A stretch of 13,345 bases of DNA, from assembly GCA_015655035.1 (NCBI GenBank), contig JAATFS010000335.1:1-13345 (forward strand), given 5' to 3'. The number at the start of each line of letters is the position of its first letter. Positions within the stretch are counted from its first letter, which is position 1. Shown piece after piece: positions 1-5,982 of the stretch. This stretch comes from Lysobacterales bacterium (GTDB lineage Bacteria; Pseudomonadota; Gammaproteobacteria; Xanthomonadales; Xanthomonadaceae). Made by a program: the position numbers and the translations under genes. The notes below the pieces were generated by a model. That model saw nothing but the letters and a program-made list of their open reading frames with translations, was not told the DNA's origin and did not search any database.

Positions 1-1269
1 ACCGGTGCATATGCCCACCGACAGCATCAATTGCTGCAAGGTGGTGTACAGGCTGCTGGCGGTGCTCATGCGCGTGCTCGGCACGTTCTCGTAGGCGATG
101 GTGTTGTAGGCGGCGAACTGGAACGACATGAACGCGCCGCAGCAAACCAGCAGGCCGAACATCAGCGCAGGCGGCCAGCCCGGCCGGAACAGCGCGCACA
201 CCATGTAGCCGAGGCTGGCCAGCACGCCGTTGCCGATCAGGCTGTTGCGGTAACCGAAGCGGCGCAGCAGGGGCGGGGTGATGCTGCGCATCAGCAAGGC
301 GCCCAGTGCGGTGGCCAGTACCAGCCGGCCACTGTGCGCGGCGCTGAGGCCGAAGCCGATCTGGAACATCAGCGGCAGCAGGAACGGATGTGCGCCCTGG
401 GTGACGCGCATCAGCGCACCTCCGATCACGGACAACCGGAACGAATCGATCCGCAGCAGCGACAGGTCCAGCAGTGGGGCTGGATGCCGGCGCGCATGCC
501 ACAGGTAGCCGAGCGCGGCACTGCCGCCGATACCCAGCAATATCAGGGCAGGTCGCAGGCCGCCGTGCTGGCTGACCATCTCCAGTCCGAACAGCAGGCA
601 GCCCAGCGCCAGTCCGCACAGCGCGAAGCCGCGCAGGTCGAAGCGGCGCGGCAGCGCATCGGCCGCGATATCGGGAATGAAGCGGCGTACCAGCACGAAC
701 GCGGCGATGCCCAGCGGCACGTTGATGTAGAAGATCCAGCGCCAGTCCATGTAGGTGACGAACAGCCCGCCCAGCGGTGGCCCCAGCATTGGCCCGAGGA
801 AAGCCGGTACCAGCGTCCAGGCCATCGCCGAGACCAGGTGCCGGCGCTCGACGGTGCGCAACAGGATCAGCCGGCTCAGTGGCACCATCATCGAGCCACC
901 GGCACCCTGTACCAGGCGCGCGGCGACCATCGCCGGCAGACTGTCGGCCAGCGAGCACAGGATCGAGCCGCCGACGAACACGCCGATGGACCAGCAGAAC
1001 ACCCGGCGCAGGCCGAAGCGGTCGGCGATCGCGCCGCTGGCCGGGATCCCGATCGCGAGCGCCAGCAGGTAACTGGTCATGGCGATGCTCATCGCCGGCG
1101 CATCGACGCCGAAATCGCGGGCAAGTGTGGGCAGCGCCGTCGCCAGGACGGTGGCGTCCATCTGCTCCATGAAGATGGCGCAGGCCAGAATCAGGGAAAT
1201 CAGGCGGTAATTGGGATAGCGCGGCGGGGGCGTGGTGGCCGTCAAGGAAGCGGGGGACTGGCTGGGCAA
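1..1269 (-). CDS. DHA2-family (EmrB/QacA-like) MFS drug efflux transporter, C-terminus cut by window edge
   Basis: About 423 residues are visible; family members usually have 480-520 residues and 14 membrane helices, so the last part lies outside the window. Seen in the minus-strand translation: an early helix containing FMEQMDATVLA, the antiporter motif C form GPMLGPPLGG, and DWRWIFYINVPLG just after it, all hallmarks of proton-driven drug export proteins of the DHA2 branch. Near the window edge it reads AYNTIAYENVPSTRMSTASSL, a typical cytoplasmic-loop segment of this family. No ATG lies ahead of the first helix; the nearest ATG is inside it. I chose TTG at 1269 because GAGAG sits 7 bases upstream. 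A second TTG at 1245 has no visible ribosome-binding site. The frame stays open further upstream, so the start is uncertain. It is unrelated to the polyamine genes to the right. Substrate cannot be told. Confidence 0.88.
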   Translation of the reverse strand, partial: MPSQSPASLTATTPPPRYPNYRLISLILACAIFMEQMDATVLATALPTLARDFGVDAPAMSIAMTSYLLALAIGIPASGAIADRFGLRRVFCWSIGVFVGGSILCSLADSLPAMVAARLVQGAGGSMMVPLSRLILLRTVERRHLVSAMAWTLVPAFLGPMLGPPLGGLFVTYMDWRWIFYINVPLGIAAFVLVRRFIPDIAADALPRRFDLRGFALCGLALGCLLFGLEMVSQHGGLRPALILLGIGGSAALGYLWHARRHPAPLLDLSLLRIDSFRLSVIGGALMRVTQGAHPFLLPLMFQIGFGLSAAHSGRLVLATALGALLMRSITPPLLRRFGYRNSLIGNGVLASLGYMVCALFRPGWPPALMFGLLVCCGAFMSFQFAAYNTIAYENVPSTRMSTASSLYTTLQQLMLSVGICTG

Positions 1270-1477
1270 GGGATGACTCTCGGTCCGGGACAGAACGGCC
1301 GGAAGCGAGCGCAGCGAGCATTGCCGGAGCCTGTCCGCATCGCGCGGAGTTGTGCGATGCAGCAGCTGGATTGTCCATCCGCATGCCTGCGCGTGCAAGG
1401 TTTGCCGGGGCCGGCGAGGGTCGATCGCGCCGCTGCATGGCCATCGCCTGCGCTCAGGCGCGTTTGCGCAAGGCAAA

Positions 1478-1523
1478 AAACAACCTGCCTGCCGTGCCGT
1501 GCCGTGCCGCGAAAGCGTTGTTT
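1478..1523 (-). terminator. Possible terminator of the DUF445 gene
   Basis: Read on the minus strand, 9 bases past the DUF445 stop, AAACAAC (1523-1517) can pair with GTTGTTT (1484-1478), and the T tract continues for three more bases. This resembles an intrinsic terminator, but the loop is 32 bases long and the stem is AT-rich and only 7 bp, so the call is weak. Confidence 0.25.
1491..1509. repeat. Short tandem repeat, GCCGT units
   Basis: Three perfect GCCGT units followed by an imperfect one (GCCGC) lie between the efflux gene and the DUF445 gene. It is noncoding and lies just beyond the 3' end of the DUF445 gene. It falls in the loop of the possible terminator described separately. It could vary in copy number between strains, but nothing here shows a function. 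Confidence 0.5.
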
Positions 1524-1531
1524 GCGCGGTC

Positions 1532-2836
1532 CTAATGCGCCATCCACACCGACAGCGCATGCAGCAGCAGCCCGATCAGTCCGCCCACCAGGGTGCCGTT
1601 GAAGCGGATGTATTGCAGGTCGCGGCCGACGCCCAGTTCCAGCTGTTCGACCAGGTGGCGCTCATCCCAGCCCTTCATGGTGGACGCAATGTGGTCGGTG
1701 ACCGAGCTGCGCAGGCGGGTGGTCAGCTTCTCCGAAGCGCTGAGCATGTGTTGGTTGAGCGCCTCGCGCAGCGCGGGGTCCTGCGTCAGCGACTGGCCCA
1801 GCGCCTGCAACGAGCGCTCCAGGTGGGCGGTCAGGGTCGAGTCCTCGCGCGCCAGGTCGTTGCGCAGCGCCGCATGGATATGGGTCCACAGGCCTTGCAC
1901 GTATTCCTTGAGCGCGGGGTGTTCGATTGCCTGCTGTTTGAGCGCTTCCACCTGGGCGGCCAGCGTCGGGTCGCTGCGCAGCCGTTGCACATAGTCGCGC
2001 AGCCAGGTCTCGTAGTCGCGGCGCAGCGGATGCTCTGGGGTGGACAGGATCTGTTGAAGTTCGTCGATCGCCGCGCGCGCCAACCGGTCGGCGAGGCTGT
2101 CGCCGATCTCGTCGATCGGCTTGACCCAGTTCACCGTGCCCACCAGCTTGGGCCATTCGCGCTGTGCATAGCGCACGATCAGTGCGGAGGCCCGCGCCTT
2201 CACTTTCTCGTTGTCCAGCCAGCGCCCGAGGCGCAACAGGCCCTCGTCGAGCAGTTTCTGATGACGGTCGTTGGTGGTCAGCAGCGCCAGTACCTCGCCG
2301 GCGGTTGCCGCAGCGTTCCAGTGATGCAGGCGATCGACCACGAAGCGCTGGATCGCGCGTCGCACCGCCGCTTCGTCCAGCAGGTCCAGCGCCTGCAATA
2401 CCCAGCCGCGCGCCATCTGCGCCAGCATTCGCGATTGCTCCGGCTGCGCCAGCCATTGTCCGAGCCGGCTGGCCGGGTCGAACATCCGCAGCTTGTCCAG
2501 CAGCGCGGCCGGCGCCAGGAAGTGGTCGCGGATGAACACCGCCAGGCCATCGGCCAATCGATCCTTGCCGCGTGGCAGGATCGCGGTATGCGGGATCGGC
2601 AAGCCCATCGGCCGGCGGAACAGCGCCACCACCGCGAACCAGTCCGCCAGCGCACCCACGGTAGCGGCTTCGCAGAACGCGGCGACCCAAGCCCAGATGC
2701 CTTGCTGTCCCATCGCATGGCTGAGCACGAACCCCGCCACCATCGCCAGCAGCAGCACCAGCGCCAAGGTCTTCATGCGCCGCAGCTGCGTGCGCCTGGG
2801 ATCGGGAGGACTGGCGGGGTTGGCGCTTGAATTCAT
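1532..2836 (-). CDS. DUF445 family inner-membrane protein (YjiN-like)
   Basis: 434 residues, close to the usual length of E. coli YjiN-type DUF445 proteins. A hydrophobic helix lies at about residues 22-40, followed by a second hydrophobic stretch containing the family signature: GALADWFAVVALFRRPMGLP at 61-80, then IPHTAILP at 81-88. The middle 300 residues are charged and helical, and a final membrane helix lies at about 413-432, so the protein looks like an inner-membrane protein with a large soluble helical domain. The biochemical function of DUF445 is not established. Start: ATG at 2836 gives residues 1-20 of low-complexity, basic sequence. Met21 (MKTLALV) directly before the first helix is a reasonable alternative, since neither has a strong ribosome-binding site. 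It lies downstream of the ParB-like gene with a 110-base gap. The opposite strand carries a long open frame over this gene that I treat as a GC-driven shadow. Confidence 0.9.
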   Translation of the reverse strand: MNSSANPASPPDPRRTQLRRMKTLALVLLLAMVAGFVLSHAMGQQGIWAWVAAFCEAATVGALADWFAVVALFRRPMGLPIPHTAILPRGKDRLADGLAVFIRDHFLAPAALLDKLRMFDPASRLGQWLAQPEQSRMLAQMARGWVLQALDLLDEAAVRRAIQRFVVDRLHHWNAAATAGEVLALLTTNDRHQKLLDEGLLRLGRWLDNEKVKARASALIVRYAQREWPKLVGTVNWVKPIDEIGDSLADRLARAAIDELQQILSTPEHPLRRDYETWLRDYVQRLRSDPTLAAQVEALKQQAIEHPALKEYVQGLWTHIHAALRNDLAREDSTLTAHLERSLQALGQSLTQDPALREALNQHMLSASEKLTTRLRSSVTDHIASTMKGWDERHLVEQLELGVGRDLQYIRFNGTLVGGLIGLLLHALSVWMAH

Positions 2837-2946
2837 TGAGCCAGTCTACGCATACCGATGGAAATGCCATGTGGACCCCTGGCGACCGCGACCTGCGCCG
2901 GCGAGCGCGGCTGCCGGTGCGAGGGGGCCTGGCGGTCGTCGATGAA

Positions 2947-3771
2947 TCAGCTGGCCTGCAAGGCCTGCAGTTCGGCCAGTTGCTCGCGCAGCGAGGCGTT
3001 CTCCGCGGTGAGTTCGGCTACTCGCAGACGCAGTGCGTGCAACTCGTCGGGCGTGGTTTCCGGCGTGTCGCCGGGCGGGGTTCCCACTGGCTCGCGTGGC
3101 TTGCGCTTGGCTTCACGTACGCGCTTGGCGGCCTGCTTGAGTTCGTCCTTGCCAGCCTTGGCGACTGCGCGTTGTTCATCTTCGGGCAGGGTGGCCACTG
3201 CGGCGGCGGCGTTGATCGAGATCGCACCGGATTTGACCGCTTCCACGACTTCGGGCGCGGCCTGTTTGTGGATGCGCTCGATCATCACCACCTGGTTGTT
3301 GCTCAGGCGCGCCTCGCGCGCCAGTTCGGCGCGGCTGGCGACTGGTGCGGTCGACCAGGGTGGCGTGTCGTCATCGTCGGCAGACGTTGGCGCTGCTGTG
3401 GCGGCCTCATCGGCGACCGCCGCAGTGTCGGCCTGCTGCGCTTTCTTGCGTTCGGCCAGGATCTCGCGTTTGCGCAGCGCCAGCACGCCGCGCTGGAAGT
3501 CGGAAACGCTGCGCCGGCCCAGGTGCTGCTCGATCATCCACAGATGCACGTCCTCCATCGACTGGAAGCGCAGGTTCTGCACGGTCTGGAATGGCAGCCC
3601 GTGCTTCTGGCAGATGCCATAGCGGTTGTGGCCGTCCACCAGTACGTTTCCCCACAGCACCAGCGCATCGCGGCAACCTTCGGCCAGCAGACTGCGTTCC
3701 AGTGACTCGTATTCGTCCATGGTCAGGGGATCGATGTAGGCCTTCAGTTCTTCGTTGACGATGATGTCCAT
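2947..3771 (-). CDS. Solitary ParB-like-domain protein with C-terminal coiled coil
   Basis: 274 residues. The first 95 look like a ParB/sulfiredoxin-type N-terminal fold, with the diagnostic strand-loop LVDGHNRYGICQKHGLP at 44-60. The canonical chromosomal ParB CTP-binding motif (GERR-type) is absent; DGHNRYG takes its place. A low-complexity Ala/Thr/Asp linker spans about 112-145. A helical segment at about 147-200 (SRAELAREARLSNNQVVMIE) looks helix-turn-helix-like. A Lys/Arg-rich stretch (206-227) follows, and a leucine-heptad coiled coil at about 243-272 suggests self-association. Chromosomal ParB normally sits beside parA near the origin; there is no parA here and the neighbours are metabolic. 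It starts 44 bases after the aminotransferase stop on the same strand, so read-through is possible. The role is unknown: plasmid- or phage-derived partition-like or DNA-binding protein is the best description. No strong ribosome-binding site precedes the ATG. Confidence 0.82.
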   Translation of the reverse strand: MDIIVNEELKAYIDPLTMDEYESLERSLLAEGCRDALVLWGNVLVDGHNRYGICQKHGLPFQTVQNLRFQSMEDVHLWMIEQHLGRRSVSDFQRGVLALRKREILAERKKAQQADTAAVADEAATAAPTSADDDDTPPWSTAPVASRAELAREARLSNNQVVMIERIHKQAAPEVVEAVKSGAISINAAAAVATLPEDEQRAVAKAGKDELKQAAKRVREAKRKPREPVGTPPGDTPETTPDELHALRLRVAELTAENASLREQLAELQALQAS

Positions 3772-3808
3772 GCAACCGGGTGTAGATCAGTGGGCGCGCA
3801 TTGTAGAG

Positions 3809-3822
3809 CGCCTGATCAGGCG
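3809..3822. repeat. 14-bp perfect palindrome across the aminotransferase stop codon
   Basis: CGCCTGATCAGGCG is a perfect 14-base palindrome, and its central TGATCA contains the aminotransferase TGA stop. As RNA it could form only a short stem with almost no loop, so it is not a normal terminator. It may be a protein-binding site or chance. Confidence 0.45.
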
Positions 3823-5177
3823 GTAGCGCGGATCGTGCGTTCCAGGATCTCGAAGATGCGGTCGATCTGTGCGCGCTCGACGATCAGCGGGGGCGACAGC
3901 GCGATCACGTCGCCGGTGGCACGCACCAGCAGTCCACCCTCGTGGAAGCAGCGCTCGAACACCTCGTAGCCGCGCGCGCCGGCAGCGCCGGGACGCGGTT
4001 CCAGTTCGATGGCGCCCATCAGCCCGAAGTTACGGATATCGACCACGTGGGGCAGGCCGCGCAATGCATGGATGGCGTCCTGCCAGTGGTCGCCGAGCAA
4101 GATCGCTCGCTCGAACAAGTCCTCCTCGGCGTAGACGTCCAGCGTGGCGAGGGCTGCGGCGCAGGCCAGCGGATGCCCGGAATAGGTGTAGCCGTGGAAG
4201 AAATCGATGGCTGCCGGCGGACCTTGCACGAACGCCTCGTGCACCGAGTGCGCAACCAACACCGCACCCATCGGAACGGTGCCGTTGGTGAGGCCCTTGG
4301 CGGTGGTAATCAGGTCGGGCGTGACGCCGAAGCGTTGTGCGGCAAACGCCTTGCCGACGCGGCCGAAGCCGGTGATCACTTCATCGAACACCAGCAGGAT
4401 GCCGTGGCGGTCGCAGATTTCGCGCAAGCGCGCCAGGTAGCCCGCTGGCGGCAACACCACGCCGGCAGAGCCGGAGATCGGTTCGACGAACACCGCCGCG
4501 ATCGTGGAGGCGTCGTGCAGCGCGATCAGGCGCTCGAGGTCTTCAGCCAGCTGCAGGCCATGCGCTGGCAGGCCGCGGCTGAACGCGTTGCGCTCGATGT
4601 CGAGGGTGTGGCGCAGGTAGTCGGTGCCGGGCAGTAGCGGACCGAACCACTTGCGGTTGTTGGGCAGGCCGCCGATCGACATGCCGCCGAAGCCGACCCC
4701 GTGGTAGGCCTTCTCGCGGCCGATGAAACGGGTGCGCTGGCCTTCGCCGCGCAGCCGATGGTAGGCCAATGCGATCTTCATCGCGCTGTCCACCGATTCG
4801 GAGCCGGAATTGGTGAAGAACACATGGTCCAGTCCGGCCGGAGCGATGCCCGCCAGGCGTTCGGCCAACACGAACGGCAGCGGCGAGCCCATCTGGAAGG
4901 TCGGGGCAAAATCCAGCGTGCCCACCTGCGTACGTACCGCCTCGACAATGCGTGGATGCGAATGGCCGGCGTTGCAGCACCAGAGCCCGGCGGTGCCGTC
5001 CAGGATCTCGCGGCCGTCGACCGTGCGGTAATGCATGCCCGACGCGGAGGCCAGCAGCCGAGGCTGCGACTTGAACTGGCGGTTGGCGGTGAACGGCATC
5101 CAGAAGGCGTCCAGCGACGACGGGGCCTGCTGCGACGCGTCGGCTGGGTCGCCGGGCGGATAGGGCTCGATGCTCAT
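3816..5177 (-). CDS. Class III omega-amino-acid:pyruvate aminotransferase (BauA/OAPT-like)
   Basis: 453 residues, the normal length for this family. PLP-dependent transfer of an omega-amino group (beta-alanine, GABA or a similar amine) to pyruvate is the expected reaction. Seen: AFWMPFTANRQFK at about 24-36, a signature of the beta-alanine:pyruvate subgroup; FTNSGSES at 121-128 for PLP phosphate; DEVITGFGR at 265-273 with the pyridine-binding Asp; the Schiff-base lysine K294 in TTAKGLTNG; and FFHGYTYSGHP at 327-337. Start: ATG at 5177 has GGAG 6 bases upstream; a longer open frame to 5495 runs into the divergent regulator and is rejected. In context it could deaminate GABA released by PuuD, or beta-alanine from spermidine or diaminopropane, filling the PuuE role. 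A putrescine:pyruvate (SpuC-like) activity cannot be excluded. It is divergent from puuR and shares a 130-base control region with two operator-like dyads. Confidence 0.93.
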   Translation of the reverse strand: MSIEPYPPGDPADASQQAPSSLDAFWMPFTANRQFKSQPRLLASASGMHYRTVDGREILDGTAGLWCCNAGHSHPRIVEAVRTQVGTLDFAPTFQMGSPLPFVLAERLAGIAPAGLDHVFFTNSGSESVDSAMKIALAYHRLRGEGQRTRFIGREKAYHGVGFGGMSIGGLPNNRKWFGPLLPGTDYLRHTLDIERNAFSRGLPAHGLQLAEDLERLIALHDASTIAAVFVEPISGSAGVVLPPAGYLARLREICDRHGILLVFDEVITGFGRVGKAFAAQRFGVTPDLITTAKGLTNGTVPMGAVLVAHSVHEAFVQGPPAAIDFFHGYTYSGHPLACAAALATLDVYAEEDLFERAILLGDHWQDAIHALRGLPHVVDIRNFGLMGAIELEPRPGAAGARGYEVFERCFHEGGLLVRATGDVIALSPPLIVERAQIDRIFEILERTIRATA

Positions 5178-5196
5178 GACGCGCTCCGTTCGGATT

Positions 5197-5215
5197 GTTG
5201 AAAAAACTTTACAAC
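5197..5215. promoter_or_regulatory. Operator-like dyad 1, GTTG-N11-CAAC
   Basis: GTTG at 5197-5200 and CAAC at 5212-5215, extendable to TGTTG/CAACA. On the minus strand it reads GTTGTAAAGTTTTTTCAAC and matches dyad 2 at 15 of 19 positions. It lies 20-38 bases upstream of the aminotransferase ATG, ahead of its GGAG ribosome-binding site, a position suited to repression. The likely ligand protein is the adjacent PuuR-like regulator, by inference from proximity. Confidence 0.55.
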
Positions 5216-5249
5216 AGCTGGGTTTGCGCAGGGTAGGGGTAGAGTGCGA

Positions 5250-5277
5250 TTGACGGTAGGGGGCATCGTTGTAAAGT
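5250..5277 (+). promoter_or_regulatory. Possible sigma70 promoter of puuR
   Basis: A -35-like TTGACG at 5250-5255 (5 of 6 to consensus) and a -10-like TAAAGT at 5272-5277 (4 of 6), with a 16-base spacer. The predicted transcript would begin about 24 bases before the puuR ATG at 5308. The -10 lies inside operator-like dyad 2, which would allow autorepression. Confidence 0.42.
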
Positions 5278-5286
5278 ATCCGCAAC
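5268..5286. promoter_or_regulatory. Operator-like dyad 2, GTTG-N11-CAAC
   Basis: GTTGTAAAGTATCCGCAAC: the same half-sites and the same 11-base spacing as dyad 1. The first ten bases (GTTGTAAAGT) are the exact reverse complement of 5206-5215. It overlaps the proposed -10 of puuR, so a protein bound here would be expected to block transcription of the regulator itself. Confidence 0.55.
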
Positions 5287-5307
5287 ACTTTGGCGACGAT
5301 GGGATAG

Positions 5308-5856
5308 ATGGATATTGGCGCACGCCTGCAGCGGGTCCGTACCGGCCAGGGGCTTAGCCAGCGCGAGCTGGCCAAGCGCGTGGGCGTGACCAACAGCACC
5401 ATCTCGCTGATCGAACAGAACAAGGTCAGCCCGTCGGTGAGTTCGTTGAAGAAGGTGCTGGACGGCATCCCGATATCGCTGGCGGATTTCTTCACCCAGG
5501 ATCTGCACGTGGGCTCGGCCGATGCCGCGTTCTATCGGGCCGACGAGTTGCCGGACGTCGGCAGCGACGGCATCCACTATTTTCTGGTCGGCCAGCGGCG
5601 GCCGCAGCGGCAGATGTGCATCCTGCGCGAAGTGATGCCGCCGGGCAGCGATACCGGCAAGAGCATGCTGCGGCACGAGGGCGAGGAGGGCGGCGTGGTG
5701 GTGGCCGGCGAGGTCGAGGTCACGGTCGGCGGCCAGGTACGGATATTGCGCGCAGGCGAGGCCTATTACTTCGAGAGCCGGGTGCCGCATCGGTTCCGGA
5801 ACATCGGCAAGTACGACGCGGTGATCGTCAGCGCGAACACGCCGGCGACGTTCTAG
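5308..5856 (+). CDS. puuR: PuuR-like XRE-cupin transcriptional regulator
   Basis: 182 residues; E. coli PuuR is 185. An XRE-type helix-turn-helix lies at about 6-62 (GLSQRELAKRVGVTNSTISL at 15-34, then IEQNKVSPSVSSLKKVL) and a cupin barrel at about 105-178, including EGEEGGVVVAGEVEVTVGG and VPHRFRNIGK. This is the layout of PuuR, a repressor of putrescine-use genes whose cupin domain is thought to sense the amine. The gene is divergent from the aminotransferase and upstream of the puuC-like gene, which supports the assignment. The start gives the normal N-terminus, with a weak GGGA before it. Two GTTG-N11-CAAC dyads in the shared upstream region, one over the probable promoter, suggest autoregulation. 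The pathway assignment is strong by context, but the inducer could be spermidine, GABA or another amine rather than putrescine. Confidence 0.86.
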   Translation: MDIGARLQRVRTGQGLSQRELAKRVGVTNSTISLIEQNKVSPSVSSLKKVLDGIPISLADFFTQDLHVGSADAAFYRADELPDVGSDGIHYFLVGQRRPQRQMCILREVMPPGSDTGKSMLRHEGEEGGVVVAGEVEVTVGGQVRILRAGEAYYFESRVPHRFRNIGKYDAVIVSANTPATF

Positions 5857-5931
5857 CCTGTCCAGTAGGGAGCGGGGGCGGGTGATTCTGACCGTGGGGA
5901 TCTCGCCTACGAGAACGTACCTCTCATCAGC

Positions 5932-5957
5932 CCTCTCGGGCAGTGTCTCCCGAGGGG
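5932..5957 (+). other. Hairpin in the puuR-puuC gap
   Basis: CTCGGG (5935-5940) pairs perfectly with CCCGAG (5949-5954) around an 8-base loop, and one T-G wobble plus two more C-G pairs extend the stem to nine. A smaller perfect hairpin (TCTCG, 4-base loop, CGAGA) lies at 5901-5914. There is no T tract, so this is not a clear intrinsic terminator. It sits 25 bases before the puuC ATG and 13 bases before its AGGAG, so it could be a leader structure or a weak terminator of puuR. Confidence 0.4.
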
Positions 5958-5982
5958 ATATGGCACCAACAGGAGCTCAGCG

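Noticed and set aside
31..1602. A 523-codon open frame on the plus strand opposite the efflux gene
   Set aside because: Its product is Gln/Arg/His/Ala-rich with no recognisable domain, while the minus strand encodes a clear DHA2 transporter. It is a GC-driven antisense frame.
1352..2830. A 492-codon open frame on the plus strand opposite the DUF445 gene
   Set aside because: Low-complexity, Gln/Arg-rich product without domains; the DUF445 signature on the minus strand is convincing. No ribosome-binding site or promoter supports an overlapping gene.
2882..2939. GCGACCGC/GCGGTCGT inverted repeat between the ParB-like and DUF445 genes as a terminator
   Set aside because: One mismatch, a 42-base separation and no T tract; in such GC-rich DNA this is not distinctive.
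3816..5177. Aminotransferase as PuuE/GabT-type 2-oxoglutarate GABA transaminase
   Set aside because: Family motifs (FWMPFTANRQFK, FFHGYTYSGHP) match the omega-amino-acid:pyruvate group better; GABA may still be a substrate, but pyruvate is the more likely acceptor.
5178..5495. N-terminal extension of the aminotransferase back to 5495
   Set aside because: It would overlap the divergent regulator gene and its control region, has no family similarity, and the ATG at 5177 has a good GGAG and gives the normal family length.
5901..5932. Possible hammerhead ribozyme on the minus strand (CTGATGA followed by a short GAG/CTC stem)
   Set aside because: The conserved GAAA after stem II is absent (GTA is found) and no stem I/III pairing with a cleavage triplet is apparent, so the match is chance.
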